A stretch of DNA of 64,000 nucleotides, taken from contig JAGSGY010000019.1 of the NCBI GenBank assembly GCA_023954855.1, positions 17,246-81,245 of the forward strand, in the 5' to 3' direction. Origin of the DNA: Pseudomonadota bacterium. GTDB taxonomy: Bacteria > Myxococcota_A > UBA796 > GCA-2862545. The notes under the pieces were generated by a model. The model saw nothing but the letters and a program-made list of their open reading frames with translations, made no database searches and was not told the DNA's origin. The stretch's first letter is position 1. Every line of letters starts with the position of its first letter. A program made the position numbers and the translations under genes. Positions 17,742 through 27,681 of the stretch are shown here, piece by piece.

Positions 17742-20392
17742 CTGAGCTGCTCGGTCGCCACTTCAATGGCGCGCTCGAGCGCCGCTGCAATGCCCGACGG
17801 GTCGGAACCGCCACCCTGCGCGAGGTCCGGGCGACCACCGCCTCGCCCCCCCACCATCGGGGCGATGGCCTGGATGATCTTGCCGGCATGCACGCGCGAG
17901 CCCGCGACGTCCTTGGTGGCTGCGGCGACGAGTTTGACGCCGTTGCCTCCGCGGCCCAGAAGCACGACGAGAGCGCTACCGAGCTGCTCACGCAGACGGT
18001 CGGCCTGCTCCTTGAGGTCGCCGTCGTACTCGGCTGCGAGGACCTTGATGCCGCCGATGTCATGCGCCCCAGAGACAAGGTCCCCAGCAGCAGCAGCAGC
18101 GATCTCTCGCTTGAGAGCCTCGAGTTCCTTCGCAAGCTGACGGCGCTCATCTTGGAGCTTCGTGATGGCCCCAGTCAGGTTGTCGGCGCCCGTCTTGAGT
18201 GCAGCCGCCGCACTGTCGAGAAGCTGAGCCTGCTCACGGGCGACGCGGAGGCTACCGAGTCCGGTCTGGGCCTCGATGCGACGCACGCCGGCTGCGATTC
18301 CGGTCTCGGTGGTAATGCGGAACAGGCCGATGTCGCCGGTGGCGGTCACATGGGTGCCACCGCAGAGCTCGACCGAGTAGCCGGGCACGCTGACCACGCG
18401 GACATCGTCGTCGTACTTCTCGCCAAACAGAGCCATCGCGCCGGCTTCCTTGGCGGCGTCGAGGTCCATGACCTTGGTGTTCAGTCCTGCATTGGAGAGG
18501 ACCTGGGCGTTGACCTCGTCCTCGACCTGCGCCACCTCTTCAGCGGTCATCGGCTTGAGGTGCGAGAAGTCGAAGCGCAAGCGCTCGGGTCCGACGAGCG
18601 AGCCCTTCTGGGTGACGTGCTCGCCGAGCACGCTGCGCAGCACTGCGTGGAGCAGGTGGGTCGCGGTGTGGTTGCGACGCGTCTGATCACGACGCGCGCC
18701 ATCGACCGAGGCCTGCACACCGTCGCCAGCCGCGAAAGAGCCGCCACTCACTGCGACGTGATGCAGGAACAGACCGCTCGCCTTGGTGGTGTCCGAGACA
18801 GCGGCGGTGTTCTCGCCCGCCGAGATCACGCCGGTATCGCCCACCTGACCGCCAGACTCGGCGTAGAACGGGGTGCGGTCGAGCACGAGCACGCCGCGCT
18901 CCCCTTCTGCGAGACGCTCCACCAGCTCGTGGTGGTCGCCGTCGTCATCGGTCGTGACCCGCACGGCGCCGATCACCGTCGCCACATCGACGTCGCGGTC
19001 ATAGCCGAGGAAGTTGGTGGCGCCGGACTGCTCGGCAATCTGGAACCAGAGTCCGCTGATGGCCTCTTCTCCCGAGCCCTTCCAACCGGCGCGCCCGCGG
19101 GCCTTCTCGGCCTCGAGTGCGGCGGTGTAGCCCTCTTCGTCGACCGAGACGCCATGCTCCTCGGCGATCAGCACCGTGAGGTCCTTGGGAAAGCCGAAGG
19201 TCTGGTAGAGATCGAAGGCCGTGTCGCCGTCGATGGTTCCACCCTCGCCGGCCTTGGCCACCTCGGCCTCGATGAGCTTCATGCCGCGCGCCAGCGTCGA
19301 GCGGAAGCGAGTCTCTTCGGAGCGCACCACCTCGTCGATGAAGGCAGAGCGCGTCGCGAGCTCGGGGTAGGCCTCGCCGAAGGTGTCGACGACCGCCTGG
19401 CTTGCGAGGTGGAAGAACGACTCCTGCTCGAAGCCGAGCTTCAGACCGAAGCGGATGGCGCGACGCATGACGCGGCGAAGCACGTAGCCCCGGCCCTCGT
19501 TCGACGGCATCACTCCGTCGCCGATCAAGAAGGCGGCGGCACGGGCATGGTCGGCGATGACGCGCATGGCCGTGTCGGACTCACCGGCCTGTCCGTAGGC
19601 GATGCCCGAGGCCTTGGCGATGGTCTGGATCAGAGGCTGAAGCAGGTCGGTGTCGTAGTTCGAGGTCACGCCCTGCATGACGGCGGCGACGCGCTCGAGA
19701 CCTGACCCGGTGTCGATGGACGGCTTGGGAAGGTCCGTGCGTGTGCCGTCTGCATGCTGCTCGAACTGCATGAACACGAGGTTCCAGATCTCGACGTAGC
19801 GATCGGACTCAGTGGCGGGGCCGCCGAGGTTGCCGGGGTCAATCGCCTCGCCGTGGTCGTAGAAGATCTCGGAGCAGGGTCCGCAAGGACCCGTCGGTCC
19901 CATCGACCAGAAGTTGTCCTTGGCGCCGAGCCGCTGGATGCGCGCCTCGGGAACGCCGACCTTGTCGCGCCAGATCGTGTAGGCCTCGTCGTCTTCCTCG
20001 AAGACGGTGACCCAGAGTCGCTCGGCATCGATGCCGAGCTCGTTCGTCAGTAGGTCCCACGCAAAGGGAATTGCATCCTCTTTGAAGTAGTCGCCGAAGC
20101 TGAAGTTCCCGAGCATCTCGAAGAAGGTGTGGTGGCGCGGCGTGCGGCCGACGTTCTCGAGGTCGTTGTGCTTGCCAGACACGCGCAGACACTTCTGCAC
20201 CGTGGTGGCTCGAGTGTAATCGCGGGCCTCGTTGCCGGTGAACACGTCCTTGAACGGCACCATGCCAGCGTTGACGAAGTACAGCGTGGGGTCATTGTGG
20301 GGAATGAGCGACGCGGAACGAACGGCGCTGTGTCCGTTCTTCTCGAAGTACTCAACGAAGCGCTGACGAATCTCACTGGCCTTCACGTTCAC
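17738..20392 (-). CDS. alaS: Alanyl-tRNA synthetase
   Basis: 884 residues, full length. The start is GTG at 20392 behind AGGAG. The catalytic domain has the class II motifs (PTLYFVNAGMVPFKDVF, ENVGRTPRHHTFFEMLGNFS). The editing domain carries HTATHLLHAVL and the zinc-binding CGGTH. The C-terminal glycine-rich C-Ala domain contains LVVLLGRGGNGVKLVAA and the tail GGRGGGRPDLAQGGG. It charges tRNA-Ala and clears mischarged Ser- and Gly-tRNA-Ala. A small inverted repeat (cccgt-N6-acggg) lies upstream at about 20397-20416. Confidence 0.97.
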   Translation of the reverse strand: MNVKASEIRQRFVEYFEKNGHSAVRSASLIPHNDPTLYFVNAGMVPFKDVFTGNEARDYTRATTVQKCLRVSGKHNDLENVGRTPRHHTFFEMLGNFSFGDYFKEDAIPFAWDLLTNELGIDAERLWVTVFEEDDEAYTIWRDKVGVPEARIQRLGAKDNFWSMGPTGPCGPCSEIFYDHGEAIDPGNLGGPATESDRYVEIWNLVFMQFEQHADGTRTDLPKPSIDTGSGLERVAAVMQGVTSNYDTDLLQPLIQTIAKASGIAYGQAGESDTAMRVIADHARAAAFLIGDGVMPSNEGRGYVLRRVMRRAIRFGLKLGFEQESFFHLASQAVVDTFGEAYPELATRSAFIDEVVRSEETRFRSTLARGMKLIEAEVAKAGEGGTIDGDTAFDLYQTFGFPKDLTVLIAEEHGVSVDEEGYTAALEAEKARGRAGWKGSGEEAISGLWFQIAEQSGATNFLGYDRDVDVATVIGAVRVTTDDDGDHHELVERLAEGERGVLVLDRTPFYAESGGQVGDTGVISAGENTAAVSDTTKASGLFLHHVAVSGGSFAAGDGVQASVDGARRDQTRRNHTATHLLHAVLRSVLGEHVTQKGSLVGPERLRFDFSHLKPMTAEEVAQVEDEVNAQVLSNAGLNTKVMDLDAAKEAGAMALFGEKYDDDVRVVSVPGYSVELCGGTHVTATGDIGLFRITTETGIAAGVRRIEAQTGLGSLRVAREQAQLLDSAAAALKTGADNLTGAITKLQDERRQLAKELEALKREIAAAAAGDLVSGAHDIGGIKVLAAEYDGDLKEQADRLREQLGSALVVLLGRGGNGVKLVAAATKDVAGSRVHAGKIIQAIAPMVGGRGGGRPDLAQGGGSDPSGIAAALERAIEVATEQLS

Positions 20393-20484
20393 TCCTACCC
20401 GTATAAGAACGGGATAGATCGGCGTAGCCGACCCCCTTAACGCCTCATGGAGGGCGCATCGACGACGTCGCGCGATCGCAACGC

Positions 20485-20787
20485 ATGACCCGGATCTACC
20501 GGGGCCACGATCCAGTGGGTCCCTTCCTCGTGCGGGACTGGCTGAAACGCAACGGCATCCGCGCAGAGCTGCGCGGCACGCAGCTCATCGGCCTGGGTGG
20601 AGGCATCCCTGTGCCCAAGTCCTTTCCGACGATCTGGGTCCCGGAAGCACAACGGACCGAAGCCGAGCGACTGCTGTCCCTCTTCAACGGTCCGAGCCTC
20701 GTGCATCCCGAGTGGGTCTGCCGCAAGTGCGGTGAGAACAACGCCCCCACCTTCGGCTCGTGTTGGAGCTGCCAAGCCGAACCCTAG
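20485..20787 (+). CDS. DUF2007 domain protein with C-terminal zinc ribbon
   Basis: 100 residues. The N-terminal two-thirds is the DUF2007 (putative signal-transducing) fold: FLVRDWLKRNGIRAELRG, then FPTIWVPEAQRTEAERLL. The last 22 residues form a four-cysteine zinc ribbon, CRKCGENNAPTFGSCWSCQ (CxxC-N10-CxxC). DUF2007 resembles PII-like regulatory folds, but its ligand is not established. It is a monocistronic gene between alaS (divergent) and recA (convergent). Confidence 0.8.
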   Translation: MTRIYRGHDPVGPFLVRDWLKRNGIRAELRGTQLIGLGGGIPVPKSFPTIWVPEAQRTEAERLLSLFNGPSLVHPEWVCRKCGENNAPTFGSCWSCQAEP

Positions 20788-20829
20788 CGGCTCACCGGAC
20801 CCCCAAGCCCGGCGACGACCTTGGGCGAC

Positions 20830-21855
20830 CTACTCGACGACCTTGAGCGCGGGCTCGGCCTCGTCGAGACCGTGGGCGACGCGCACGTCGTTGCGAAGGC
20901 GGTCCATGATCTCGGTGTTCTGGAGCAGGTACTGGCGGGCATTCTCTTTGCCCTGCCCAGCGCGCTCGTCGTAGACCGAGTACCAGGAGCCACTCTTCTT
21001 CACGTGGCCCTGCTCCATGCCGAGGTCGAGCAGCTCAGAGGCCATGCAGACGCCCTGGCCGTAGTAGATGTCGAACTCGGTACGCCGGAACGGAGGCGCG
21101 ACCTTGTTCTTCACGACCTTGACGCGGGTGCGGTTGCCGAGGATCTCGTCACCCTTCTTGATCGAGCCGATGCGGGCGATCTCGAGGCGGACCGAGGCGT
21201 AGAACTTGAGTGCCTTACCGCCAGAGGTGGTGACCGGGCTGCCGAACATGACGCCGATCTTCTCGCGGGTCTGGTTGATGAAGACCACCATGCAGTCGGA
21301 CTTGTGGATGGCACCAGTGAGCTTGCGAAGCGCCTGGCTCATCAGACGAGCCTGGGCGCCGGGGAGGCTGTCGCCCATGTCGCCTTCGAGCTCGGCACGG
21401 GGCACCAGGGCCGCAACAGAGTCGACAACGACGACCGAGAGCGCGCCGGAACGCACCAGCGTCTCGGCAATCTCGAGAGCCTGCTCACCGGTGTCGGGCT
21501 GGGAGATCAGCATCTCTTCGACGTCGACGCCGAGGTTGCGGGCATAGCCGACGTCGAGTGCGTGCTCGGCATCGATGAAGGCCGCGACACCGCCGACCTT
21601 CTGGGCCTGTGCGATGACCTGCAGGGCAATCGTCGTCTTACCCGAGGACTCTGCGCCGTAGATCTCGACGACCCGACCACGGGGCACACCGCCCACGCCG
21701 AGCGCGAGGTCGATGCCCATCGATCCCGTCGAGATGGTCTCGATCTGCGGAATCTCAGCATCGCCGTACTTCATGATGCTGCCCTTGCCGAACATGCGCT
21801 CGATGCTGGCGACGGCTGCGTCAATGGCCTTGCTGCGGTTCTTGTCGATGGTCAT
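20830..21855 (-). CDS. recA: Recombinase RecA
   Basis: 341 residues from ATG 21855 with an AGGAG site; a longer upstream reading frame runs into cinA and is not RecA-like. The Walker A motif is GAESSGKT. Other RecA hallmarks are the MAW-type start ([15 protein letters not shown]), [46 protein letters not shown] and [11 protein letters not shown]. There is no intein. It catalyses strand exchange and LexA self-cleavage. It lies 19 bases downstream of cinA and shares its SOS-type promoter. Confidence 0.98.
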   Translation of the reverse strand: MTIDKNRSKAIDAAVASIERMFGKGSIMKYGDAEIPQIETISTGSMGIDLALGVGGVPRGRVVEIYGAESSGKTTIALQVIAQAQKVGGVAAFIDAEHALDVGYARNLGVDVEEMLISQPDTGEQALEIAETLVRSGALSVVVVDSVAALVPRAELEGDMGDSLPGAQARLMSQALRKLTGAIHKSDCMVVFINQTREKIGVMFGSPVTTSGGKALKFYASVRLEIARIGSIKKGDEILGNRTRVKVVKNKVAPPFRRTEFDIYYGQGVCMASELLDLGMEQGHVKKSGSWYSVYDERAGQGKENARQYLLQNTEIMDRLRNDVRVAHGLDEAEPALKVVE

Positions 21856-21874
21856 GGTTGCTCCTGGGGGGAAA

Positions 21875-23116
21875 TCAAAGGGTGAGGTGGCGCCGCAGCA
21901 AGTCGAGTGCGGCTGCAGAGGCGAGGTTCTGAATGCGGCGGCGATCGCCACCAAGACGAAGCTGGCGATGCACGTCGTCGGACGGTGTCGCAAGCGCAAT
22001 GTGGACGGTGCCGACCGGCTTGTCGGCGCTGCCGCCGCCAGGGCCCGCAATGCCAGTGGTCGCGATGCCGTAGGTGGCACCCGAGGCCTCGCGGATGCCG
22101 CGAGCCATGGCGTAGGCGACTTCGGTCGAGACGGCACCGTTGGAGGCGATCAGTGTGGGGTCGACGCCCAACTGCCGGGACTTGGCGGCATTGGAGTAGG
22201 TCACGGCCCCCTCGAGGAACCAGGCGCTGGACCCCGCCACCGACGTGCACTCGGCAGCCACCCGGCCACCGGTGCAGGACTCGGCCGTCGCGAGGGTCTG
22301 ACCCTTGTCTGCGAGGGTGCGGCCGATCACCTCGATGAGGCTGCCTCCCAGCTCGCCGTCGAGTCCCTCGATCGAGAACACCGGCGAGCCGATGGTCTCG
22401 GCAAGCTCGAGGCTCAGCTCGCGAACCAGCTCGTCCGAGGCCGATGGCACGAAGCGCAGCTTGATCTGGTTCTCGGGGCTCATGGTCCGGTACGAAATCA
22501 CGGCCTCGGGATGGTCGAAGCGGCCGATCCGCTCTTGCAGGTTCGACTCGCCGATGCCCGTCGTGCGTAGGGTCACAAGGCGGCCAGGCCGTAGGTGAAA
22601 GCGCTCGTCGAGCAGTGCGAGCACGCGCTCGGTCCACAGCACCTTCATCTCGCGAGGCACGCCCGCCACGCAGACGAGCAGGCAGTCGTTCACGTCGAGT
22701 GCGAACCCAGGGGCCGTGCCCCAGTCGTTGTCGATGCGACGCGCACCCATCGGAAGCCAAGCCTGCTTCTGATTGACCTCGGGCATGACCCGGCCATGCC
22801 GTGCATAGAGGTTGCGAATGTGCTCGAGAGCGACCTCATCGAGGGCGAGCGGGCACTCGAAGGCCTGGGCTGCAGCGTGTGCCGTCATGTCGTCGTCGGT
22901 CGGACCAAGCCCGCCCGTGCAGATGACGAAGTCGGCCCGCTGGGTGGCCTCGACCATCGCATCGGAGATCTCTTGCTCGACGTCACGTACAGAGACGTGA
23001 CCCAGCACATCGATGCCGAGCTGCGTAAGCCGGTCACCGAGCCAAGCGGCGTTCGTGTCGACCGTCTGGCCGGTCACGACTTCGTCGCCTTGAGAGAGAA
23101 TGAATGCGGAGGGCAT
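21875..23116 (-). CDS. cinA: CinA, competence/damage-inducible protein with nicotinamide-nucleotide amidase domain
   Basis: 413 residues from ATG 23116; an upstream extension to 23200 is not family-like and would cross the operator. The N-terminal MoCF-like (COG1058) domain is marked by [20 protein letters not shown] and [14 protein letters not shown]. The C-terminal PncC amidase domain has [17 protein letters not shown] and the glycine loop [17 protein letters not shown]. It recycles nicotinamide mononucleotide. The cinA-recA order is a classical conserved operon. Transcription starts at an SOS-type promoter immediately upstream (23128-23172). Confidence 0.95.
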   Translation of the reverse strand: MPSAFILSQGDEVVTGQTVDTNAAWLGDRLTQLGIDVLGHVSVRDVEQEISDAMVEATQRADFVICTGGLGPTDDDMTAHAAAQAFECPLALDEVALEHIRNLYARHGRVMPEVNQKQAWLPMGARRIDNDWGTAPGFALDVNDCLLVCVAGVPREMKVLWTERVLALLDERFHLRPGRLVTLRTTGIGESNLQERIGRFDHPEAVISYRTMSPENQIKLRFVPSASDELVRELSLELAETIGSPVFSIEGLDGELGGSLIEVIGRTLADKGQTLATAESCTGGRVAAECTSVAGSSAWFLEGAVTYSNAAKSRQLGVDPTLIASNGAVSTEVAYAMARGIREASGATYGIATTGIAGPGGGSADKPVGTVHIALATPSDDVHRQLRLGGDRRRIQNLASAAALDLLRRHLTL

Positions 23117-23127
23117 GAAGGACTTCA

Positions 23128-23172
23128 CCTGAACACTTGTGCAGTTGTACCGCTTGACCACCGTACTGTCCA
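23128..23172 (-). promoter_or_regulatory. cinA-recA promoter overlapped by a Myxococcus-type LexA box
   Basis: On the minus strand TGGACA (-35, 23167-23172) and TACAAC (-10, 23144-23149) are separated by exactly 17 bases. The -10 runs into CTGCACAAGTGTTCAGG (23128-23144). This fits CTRHAMRYBYGTTCAGS, the LexA consensus I recall for Myxococcus xanthus, at 16 of 17 positions. The predicted start site lies inside the box, so LexA would block RNA polymerase. The box ends 11 bases before the cinA ATG. Confidence 0.65.
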
Positions 23173-23343
23173 GATTGTGAGGACCATTTTCTGTCCGCAA
23201 TCTGAAATCATTGCTTTAACGCCCTGTTTTGGATAGCGTTTTGCGGGTGCAATGGAATGCCGTGCCGCGCCGTAACACCCGATGAGCCCTGAGGTGTCAC
23301 CCTGAACACGCATCGGGATACGAGCGCCGCAGGGAGAAGCATC

Positions 23344-23793
23344 ATGGGACGGGTCATGGCACTGGACGTCGGAACAAAGACCATCGGAATCGCGATCAGC
23401 GATCCGCTGCGCATGTTCCCCCAGCCACACAGCACCCTCTCGCGCGAAGGCGTGAAGAAGGACATCGCGCGACTGAGCCCGCTGGTCACCCAGCTCGAGG
23501 TGGACCACCTGGTCGTCGGCCTTCCGCTCGAACTCGACGGCGAGGAGAGTCGCTCTGCCCGCCTGGCCCGGCAGATCGGAGAAGCCATGCGTGAAGCCAC
23601 CGGCCTCTCCCTGACCTACATCGACGAGCGCTACAGCTCCGTCGAGGCGGAGCGCTGGCTACTCGAGGCCGATCTGTCGCGCTCGCGCCGCAAGCAGGTC
23701 ATCGATCAAGCCGCAGCCATCGTCATCCTGCGCTCGTACCTCGATCACGGTGACTGGACTCAGGACGCAGCGTCCGACACGGAGAACCGGTGA
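23344..23793 (+). CDS. ruvX: Putative pre-16S rRNA nuclease / Holliday junction resolvase YqgF
   Basis: 149 residues from ATG 23344. The RNase H-like fold has MALDVGTKTIGIAISDP with the first catalytic Asp, then LVVGLPLELDGEES and YIDERYSSVEAERWL, and a final Asp in DQAAAIVILRSYL. In E. coli YqgF matures the 5' end of 16S rRNA. It heads a four-gene unit; its stop overlaps the GTG start of the next gene. Confidence 0.93.
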   Translation: MGRVMALDVGTKTIGIAISDPLRMFPQPHSTLSREGVKKDIARLSPLVTQLEVDHLVVGLPLELDGEESRSARLARQIGEAMREATGLSLTYIDERYSSVEAERWLLEADLSRSRRKQVIDQAAAIVILRSYLDHGDWTQDAASDTENR

Positions 23794-24518
23794 AGAACGT
23801 ACTCATCGCAGCGGCCGCGCTCGTCATCGGGCTGCTGATTGGCAGCGTCGTCCCCTCCTCCAAGATCCGTGGGCTCGAGGCCGAGATCGAGGAACTTCAG
23901 CGCCAGACCCGAAGCAGTCGCGCCCAAGATCTGGCCCGCTTCTTCCAGCAGGGCGCAGACATCGCGAAGAACGCGGACGATGACGAGCTGCTCAAGGACG
24001 TCGCCCGTGACCTCGACGATGAGATCCCCGATGTCGACGAGAGCCGATGGGAACGCCGACGCCGTGAGCGCCGCGAGCATCGCCGCGAGATGTTCGAAGA
24101 AGCGGACGGCCTGGGCGCCGAGGACGGCGAGGGCATCGAAGTGATGCGTGAAGCCATGGAGCTTCGACGCACACAGGCCCGGGAGGCACTGAAGCAGGCC
24201 GCCAACGCCGATGAGGAGCAGCTCGCTGCCATCGATGGGGCGATGGGTCAGATGAACGACCAGCTCAGAGACCTCGCCCAGCGCATGGTCGACGACGTTG
24301 TGGAGTACGGCGAGCCCGATCGAAGAGGCACCATGGAGTTCGCCGCCGAAGGCTTGGACATTGTGCTCGCCGCCGACACGGCGGTTCGGGGTGCGCTGAC
24401 CGAGGAGCAGCTCTGGGACGTGGACGACGCCGCCGTCGACCCCTTCTCTTACGTCGACCCGTCGATTCTCGACGTCTTCGAGAACATCGAGCTGCCTCCC
24501 CCGCCTCCGGAAGAGTGA
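23790..24518 (+). CDS. Membrane-anchored coiled-coil protein of unknown function
   Basis: 242 residues starting at GTG 23790, overlapping the ruvX stop (GTGA). A single N-terminal membrane helix (VLIAAAALVIGLLIGSVV) is followed by a highly charged coiled coil, about residues 25-110, rich in Glu, Arg and Asp. The C-terminal part is acidic and ends in ELPPPPPEE. It sits between ruvX and an ABC-2 permease gene with overlaps on both sides, so it is likely made together with the transporter. I recognise no family. Confidence 0.7.
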   Translation: MKNVLIAAAALVIGLLIGSVVPSSKIRGLEAEIEELQRQTRSSRAQDLARFFQQGADIAKNADDDELLKDVARDLDDEIPDVDESRWERRRRERREHRREMFEEADGLGAEDGEGIEVMREAMELRRTQAREALKQAANADEEQLAAIDGAMGQMNDQLRDLAQRMVDDVVEYGEPDRRGTMEFAAEGLDIVLAADTAVRGALTEEQLWDVDDAAVDPFSYVDPSILDVFENIELPPPPPEE

Positions 24519-25414
24519 TGCGCTCAGTCCTCGACACCTTCCTGGTCGCGCGCTTCGAGCTGATGCGGGCGATGCGGACCTGGCGCGCAGTCGCATTGGC
24601 GACGCTCTACGTGATCGCCCTCTCGGGCGCGACCTACATCTACGTACGCATCCTGTGGTTCATCGAGGCGGGCCTTGCCGAGACACTCGGCGTGCCGGCC
24701 AACGACAAGCCAGGCGCGATGATGAACGAGCTCATGGACAACGGAGACCTGACCCGGATGCTCCAGGAGATGAGCGGAAGCCCGGAGGCCGTCGAGTACC
24801 TGCTCACCTGGCCGCTGCTGTCGATCTGGGGCCTCTGGATTGGCATCCTCTTGCTGCCGTTCCTTGCGACCTCGGCGGCCGCCGAGTGCATCTCGATCGA
24901 CATGAGCACGCGGGCCCTTCGCTTCGAGGCGCTGCGCACGGGCCGTGCAGAGCTCGTCCTCGGCCGCTTCTTCGGTCAGGTCGCGCTCACCGGCATCGCT
25001 GCGAGCTTCGGTCTTGTCGGAGCTTGGGTCGTCGGAATGACCCAGATGGTCGGCAACGACCCCATCGTTCTGGCCTACGGGCTCGCTGCGATGGGACTTC
25101 GGGCCTGGCTCTTCGGCTTGCCCTTCATCGGCCTGGGAGTGGCCTGGAGCCAGTGGACCGCCTCACCCAACTGGGCGCGGGTGCTGTCCGTCAGCTTCAC
25201 CGCGGGAAGCTGGATCCTGTTCGGCTTGGCGACCGAGTTCCGCGACAGCTCCTGGGGTTGGCTCTCCGACCTCGTCTTGCAGGTCCTGCCCCAGGGCTGG
25301 CTCAACGGCCTGTGGCATCCCACCGACTGGATCATCTCGGGCGGGGTCTACATCGCCTTGTCGCTTCTCGCCGTGGGTCTCGGATTCATTCGCTTCAGCC
25401 GGAGGGACCTGTGA
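24518..25414 (+). CDS. ABC-2 type transporter permease
   Basis: 298 residues from ATG 24518, overlapping the previous stop (TGATG). About six membrane helices: residues 20-40, 100-120, 150-172, 185-210, 220-240 and 270-292. The region before the second helix pair has the long periplasmic loop usual for ABC-2 permeases of the gliding/Na+-export type. It pairs with the ATPase encoded immediately downstream. The substrate is not evident. Confidence 0.82.
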   Translation: MRSVLDTFLVARFELMRAMRTWRAVALATLYVIALSGATYIYVRILWFIEAGLAETLGVPANDKPGAMMNELMDNGDLTRMLQEMSGSPEAVEYLLTWPLLSIWGLWIGILLLPFLATSAAAECISIDMSTRALRFEALRTGRAELVLGRFFGQVALTGIAASFGLVGAWVVGMTQMVGNDPIVLAYGLAAMGLRAWLFGLPFIGLGVAWSQWTASPNWARVLSVSFTAGSWILFGLATEFRDSSWGWLSDLVLQVLPQGWLNGLWHPTDWIISGGVYIALSLLAVGLGFIRFSRRDL

Positions 25415-26334
25415 GCGACCCCCTGGTCTTCACCGACGTGCGCAAGCAGTACGGCCGGCGCGGAGTCAAGGCCCTGGACGGCCTGAGCTTCCGCGTCCCC
25501 GAAGGCTCGATCTGCGGCTTTGTCGGACCAAACGGCGCCGGCAAGACCACCGCGTTTTCCGTGGTCAGCGGCTACCTCCGACCCGACAGTGGACGCCTGC
25601 AGATCCTCGGTCATGAGGGCTTCGAGCCCTTCGCGCTGAAGGGCCGCCTTCAGGTGTTGCCCCAAGATGCCGAGCTCGGCGACCGCCACACACCGCGGGA
25701 GCTTGTCACCCACCTTGCCCAGCTCGGCGGTCTCAGCGGCGCGGACTCTCGGCGGGCAGCCACCGAGGCCCTCGACATCGTGCGGCTCACCGACAAGCGT
25801 GACAAGCGCATCGGGACCCTCTCGCACGGCATGCGCAGACGGGTCGCCGTCGCCAGCGCCCTGGCCGGAAAGCCGGATCTGGTCCTGCTGGACGAACCCA
25901 CCGCGGGCCTAGACCCAGTTCAGGCGCAGGCCCTACGCGAAGCGCTCGCCGAGGCACGCGGCACCCGCACGCTCGTCATCTCGAGCCACAACCTCGACGA
26001 GCTCGAGCGGCTCTGCGACTGGGTGGTGATGGTCGACGCAGGGCGGTGCGTCCGCGAAGGCACTATCGCGGAGGTCACCGGTCGGAACAGCCGCGCGGAG
26101 TGGTCACTGGGACCAGGAGAGCTCCCCCTCGAGGCACTTCGGCTCGCCGTGCCCCGCCACCACTTTGAACAGGCTGGGCACATCCTGCACGAGTCGGCGG
26201 GACCCGATGGAGACCTGGACGCATCGTCGCTGATCGTGGCCCGCATGCTCGCAGAATCCAGCGTCCCGATACGCGAAATCCGCCGGGGCCGAAGCCTCGA
26301 GCGGACCTTTATGGAAGACGCGAGAGGAGAGTAG
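25411..26334 (+). CDS. ABC transporter ATP-binding protein
   Basis: 307 residues from GTG 25411, overlapping the permease stop (GTGA). The complete nucleotide-binding domain has Walker A GPNGAGKTT, signature LSHGMRRRVAVA (an H replaces the usual G of LSGGQ), Walker B LVLLDEPTAGLDP, and the H loop SSHNLDE. The Q loop glutamine is at LPQDAELGD. The C-terminal 80 residues are a helical extension like those of DrrA/CcmA-type exporters. It energises the neighbouring permease. Confidence 0.92.
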   Translation: MSDPLVFTDVRKQYGRRGVKALDGLSFRVPEGSICGFVGPNGAGKTTAFSVVSGYLRPDSGRLQILGHEGFEPFALKGRLQVLPQDAELGDRHTPRELVTHLAQLGGLSGADSRRAATEALDIVRLTDKRDKRIGTLSHGMRRRVAVASALAGKPDLVLLDEPTAGLDPVQAQALREALAEARGTRTLVISSHNLDELERLCDWVVMVDAGRCVREGTIAEVTGRNSRAEWSLGPGELPLEALRLAVPRHHFEQAGHILHESAGPDGDLDASSLIVARMLAESSVPIREIRRGRSLERTFMEDARGE

Positions 26335-26371
26335 GCGCCCCGCGGCCGAGACCGCGGAGACGCCTTCTCAG

Positions 26372-27562
26372 CTACGCCGCTGCCGGCTCATCACTCGCGC
26401 CGAGCTTCTTCTTGCCAATGGTGATGGCGAGAACCGCTAGGGCGGCGAACATCAGCACCGACACGGTGCAGAGCAGCATTCCGAGGATCGGGCGGGCGAA
26501 GAGCCAGCCGAGGCCAATCGTGCCCAGCGAGAGAATCGCGGAGACGAAGAAGCCGATGATGCCCGAGCCGAGGCGCAGGAAGCTTCCCAGGAACGGGATG
26601 ATGTCGGCGATGACCACGAACGGGCGCACGATCATCGTGATGCCGAAGAACATCGCGAAGAAGCCGCCAATCCGCAGAATCCAGGTCATCATGACCGCCG
26701 AGCTCTCAGCCGCCTCGAACATCTCGTCCGAGGTGAGGTTGCCCACCGAGAGCATCGAGAGCGAGCCCGTGCCGCGCGGAGACTCCCACGAGTCGAGCGT
26801 GGAGTTCTTCTGGCCGGAGACCACGGTCACAACCGTCGGGCGGACCACATCGAAGTTGATGCGCACGTCGCCGATCACAGGGCTCGCCGGGTTTGCACCC
26901 ATGTAGTAGCCGCCGTTGTGGACCTGAAGCTGCGGGCGAAGCGTCTCGGGTGCCGCCGCAAGCTGCTCGGCACTGACGTCGAGGTCTTCCCACGAGGTGA
27001 TCTTGCTGATCAGGCCAGGCGAGAGGTCGAAGGCTTCGACGGTGACCCGCTTCGCAGCGAAGTCCTCATCCTCGTAGGGCATGGCTCCGGGGTTGCCGTG
27101 GCCCTTCTTCTCTTTGAACGAGGAGCTGTCGATGGCAGTGCCCTTCCAGACCTTCTCGTAGGAGTAGGTGGTCACGGTCTCTTCGCCGCCGCCGACCTTC
27201 TTGCGCTTCTCTTTCTTCTCGTTCTGCTGCCACTGGTACATCTCGACGTCGCGCGACAGCTTGATGGCCGTCTCGCTGATGCCGAACTGCACATCGGAGA
27301 GCGTCTCTTCGGTGTCGGCCTTGCCGGAGAGGTGCACCAGAGCGCCCTCGTTACCCGGATCGACCGTGCCCGCTTCGACGCTTACGACCGCACCGCGGCC
27401 GGACTGCAAGGTCTCCCATGCATTGACGGCGCGAATCTCGTTCCAGAACAGACAGGGGAAGGCAATGATGAACAGAAGCAGGCCAAAGGCGACGCCCTTG
27501 ATGCTCTCCATCAGTCGCGAAAAGAAGCCCTGATTGGTGACTTCGGTGACAGTCTCAGCCAT
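26372..27562 (-). CDS. TMEM43 family membrane protein
   Basis: 396 residues. The TMEM43/LUMA (DUF1625) architecture is one N-terminal helix (GVAFGLLLFIIAFPCLFWNE), a large soluble domain of about 250 residues (EKVWKGTAIDSSSFKE, GGYYMGANPASPVIGDVRI) and three or four C-terminal helices (residues about 295-385). In animals TMEM43 is an inner nuclear/ER membrane protein; bacterial members have no assigned role. The gene stands alone, convergent with the ABC operon (37-base gap that contains a GC hairpin). Confidence 0.82.
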   Translation of the reverse strand: MAETVTEVTNQGFFSRLMESIKGVAFGLLLFIIAFPCLFWNEIRAVNAWETLQSGRGAVVSVEAGTVDPGNEGALVHLSGKADTEETLSDVQFGISETAIKLSRDVEMYQWQQNEKKEKRKKVGGGEETVTTYSYEKVWKGTAIDSSSFKEKKGHGNPGAMPYEDEDFAAKRVTVEAFDLSPGLISKITSWEDLDVSAEQLAAAPETLRPQLQVHNGGYYMGANPASPVIGDVRINFDVVRPTVVTVVSGQKNSTLDSWESPRGTGSLSMLSVGNLTSDEMFEAAESSAVMMTWILRIGGFFAMFFGITMIVRPFVVIADIIPFLGSFLRLGSGIIGFFVSAILSLGTIGLGWLFARPILGMLLCTVSVLMFAALAVLAITIGKKKLGASDEPAAA

Positions 27563-27681
27563 AGATGCAGCCCTCTAGAAATGTGCGCACTCGGGGGGTT
27601 CGCCGCATCATACGCGGCGGAATGCTCTCGAACCCTAGCGCGCCTGGGTCCGAGTGGCGAAAAACGCGCAAGACCGAGGGC

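Noticed and set aside
17888..19705. 605-residue plus-strand ORF inside alaS
   Set aside because: Complement of the synthetase; Ala/Glu/Leu-rich mirror composition and no motifs.
26335..26371. CCGCGG-N6-CCGCGG hairpin between the ABC operon and the TMEM43 gene
   Set aside because: GC-rich stem but no T run on either strand, so a terminator is not supported.
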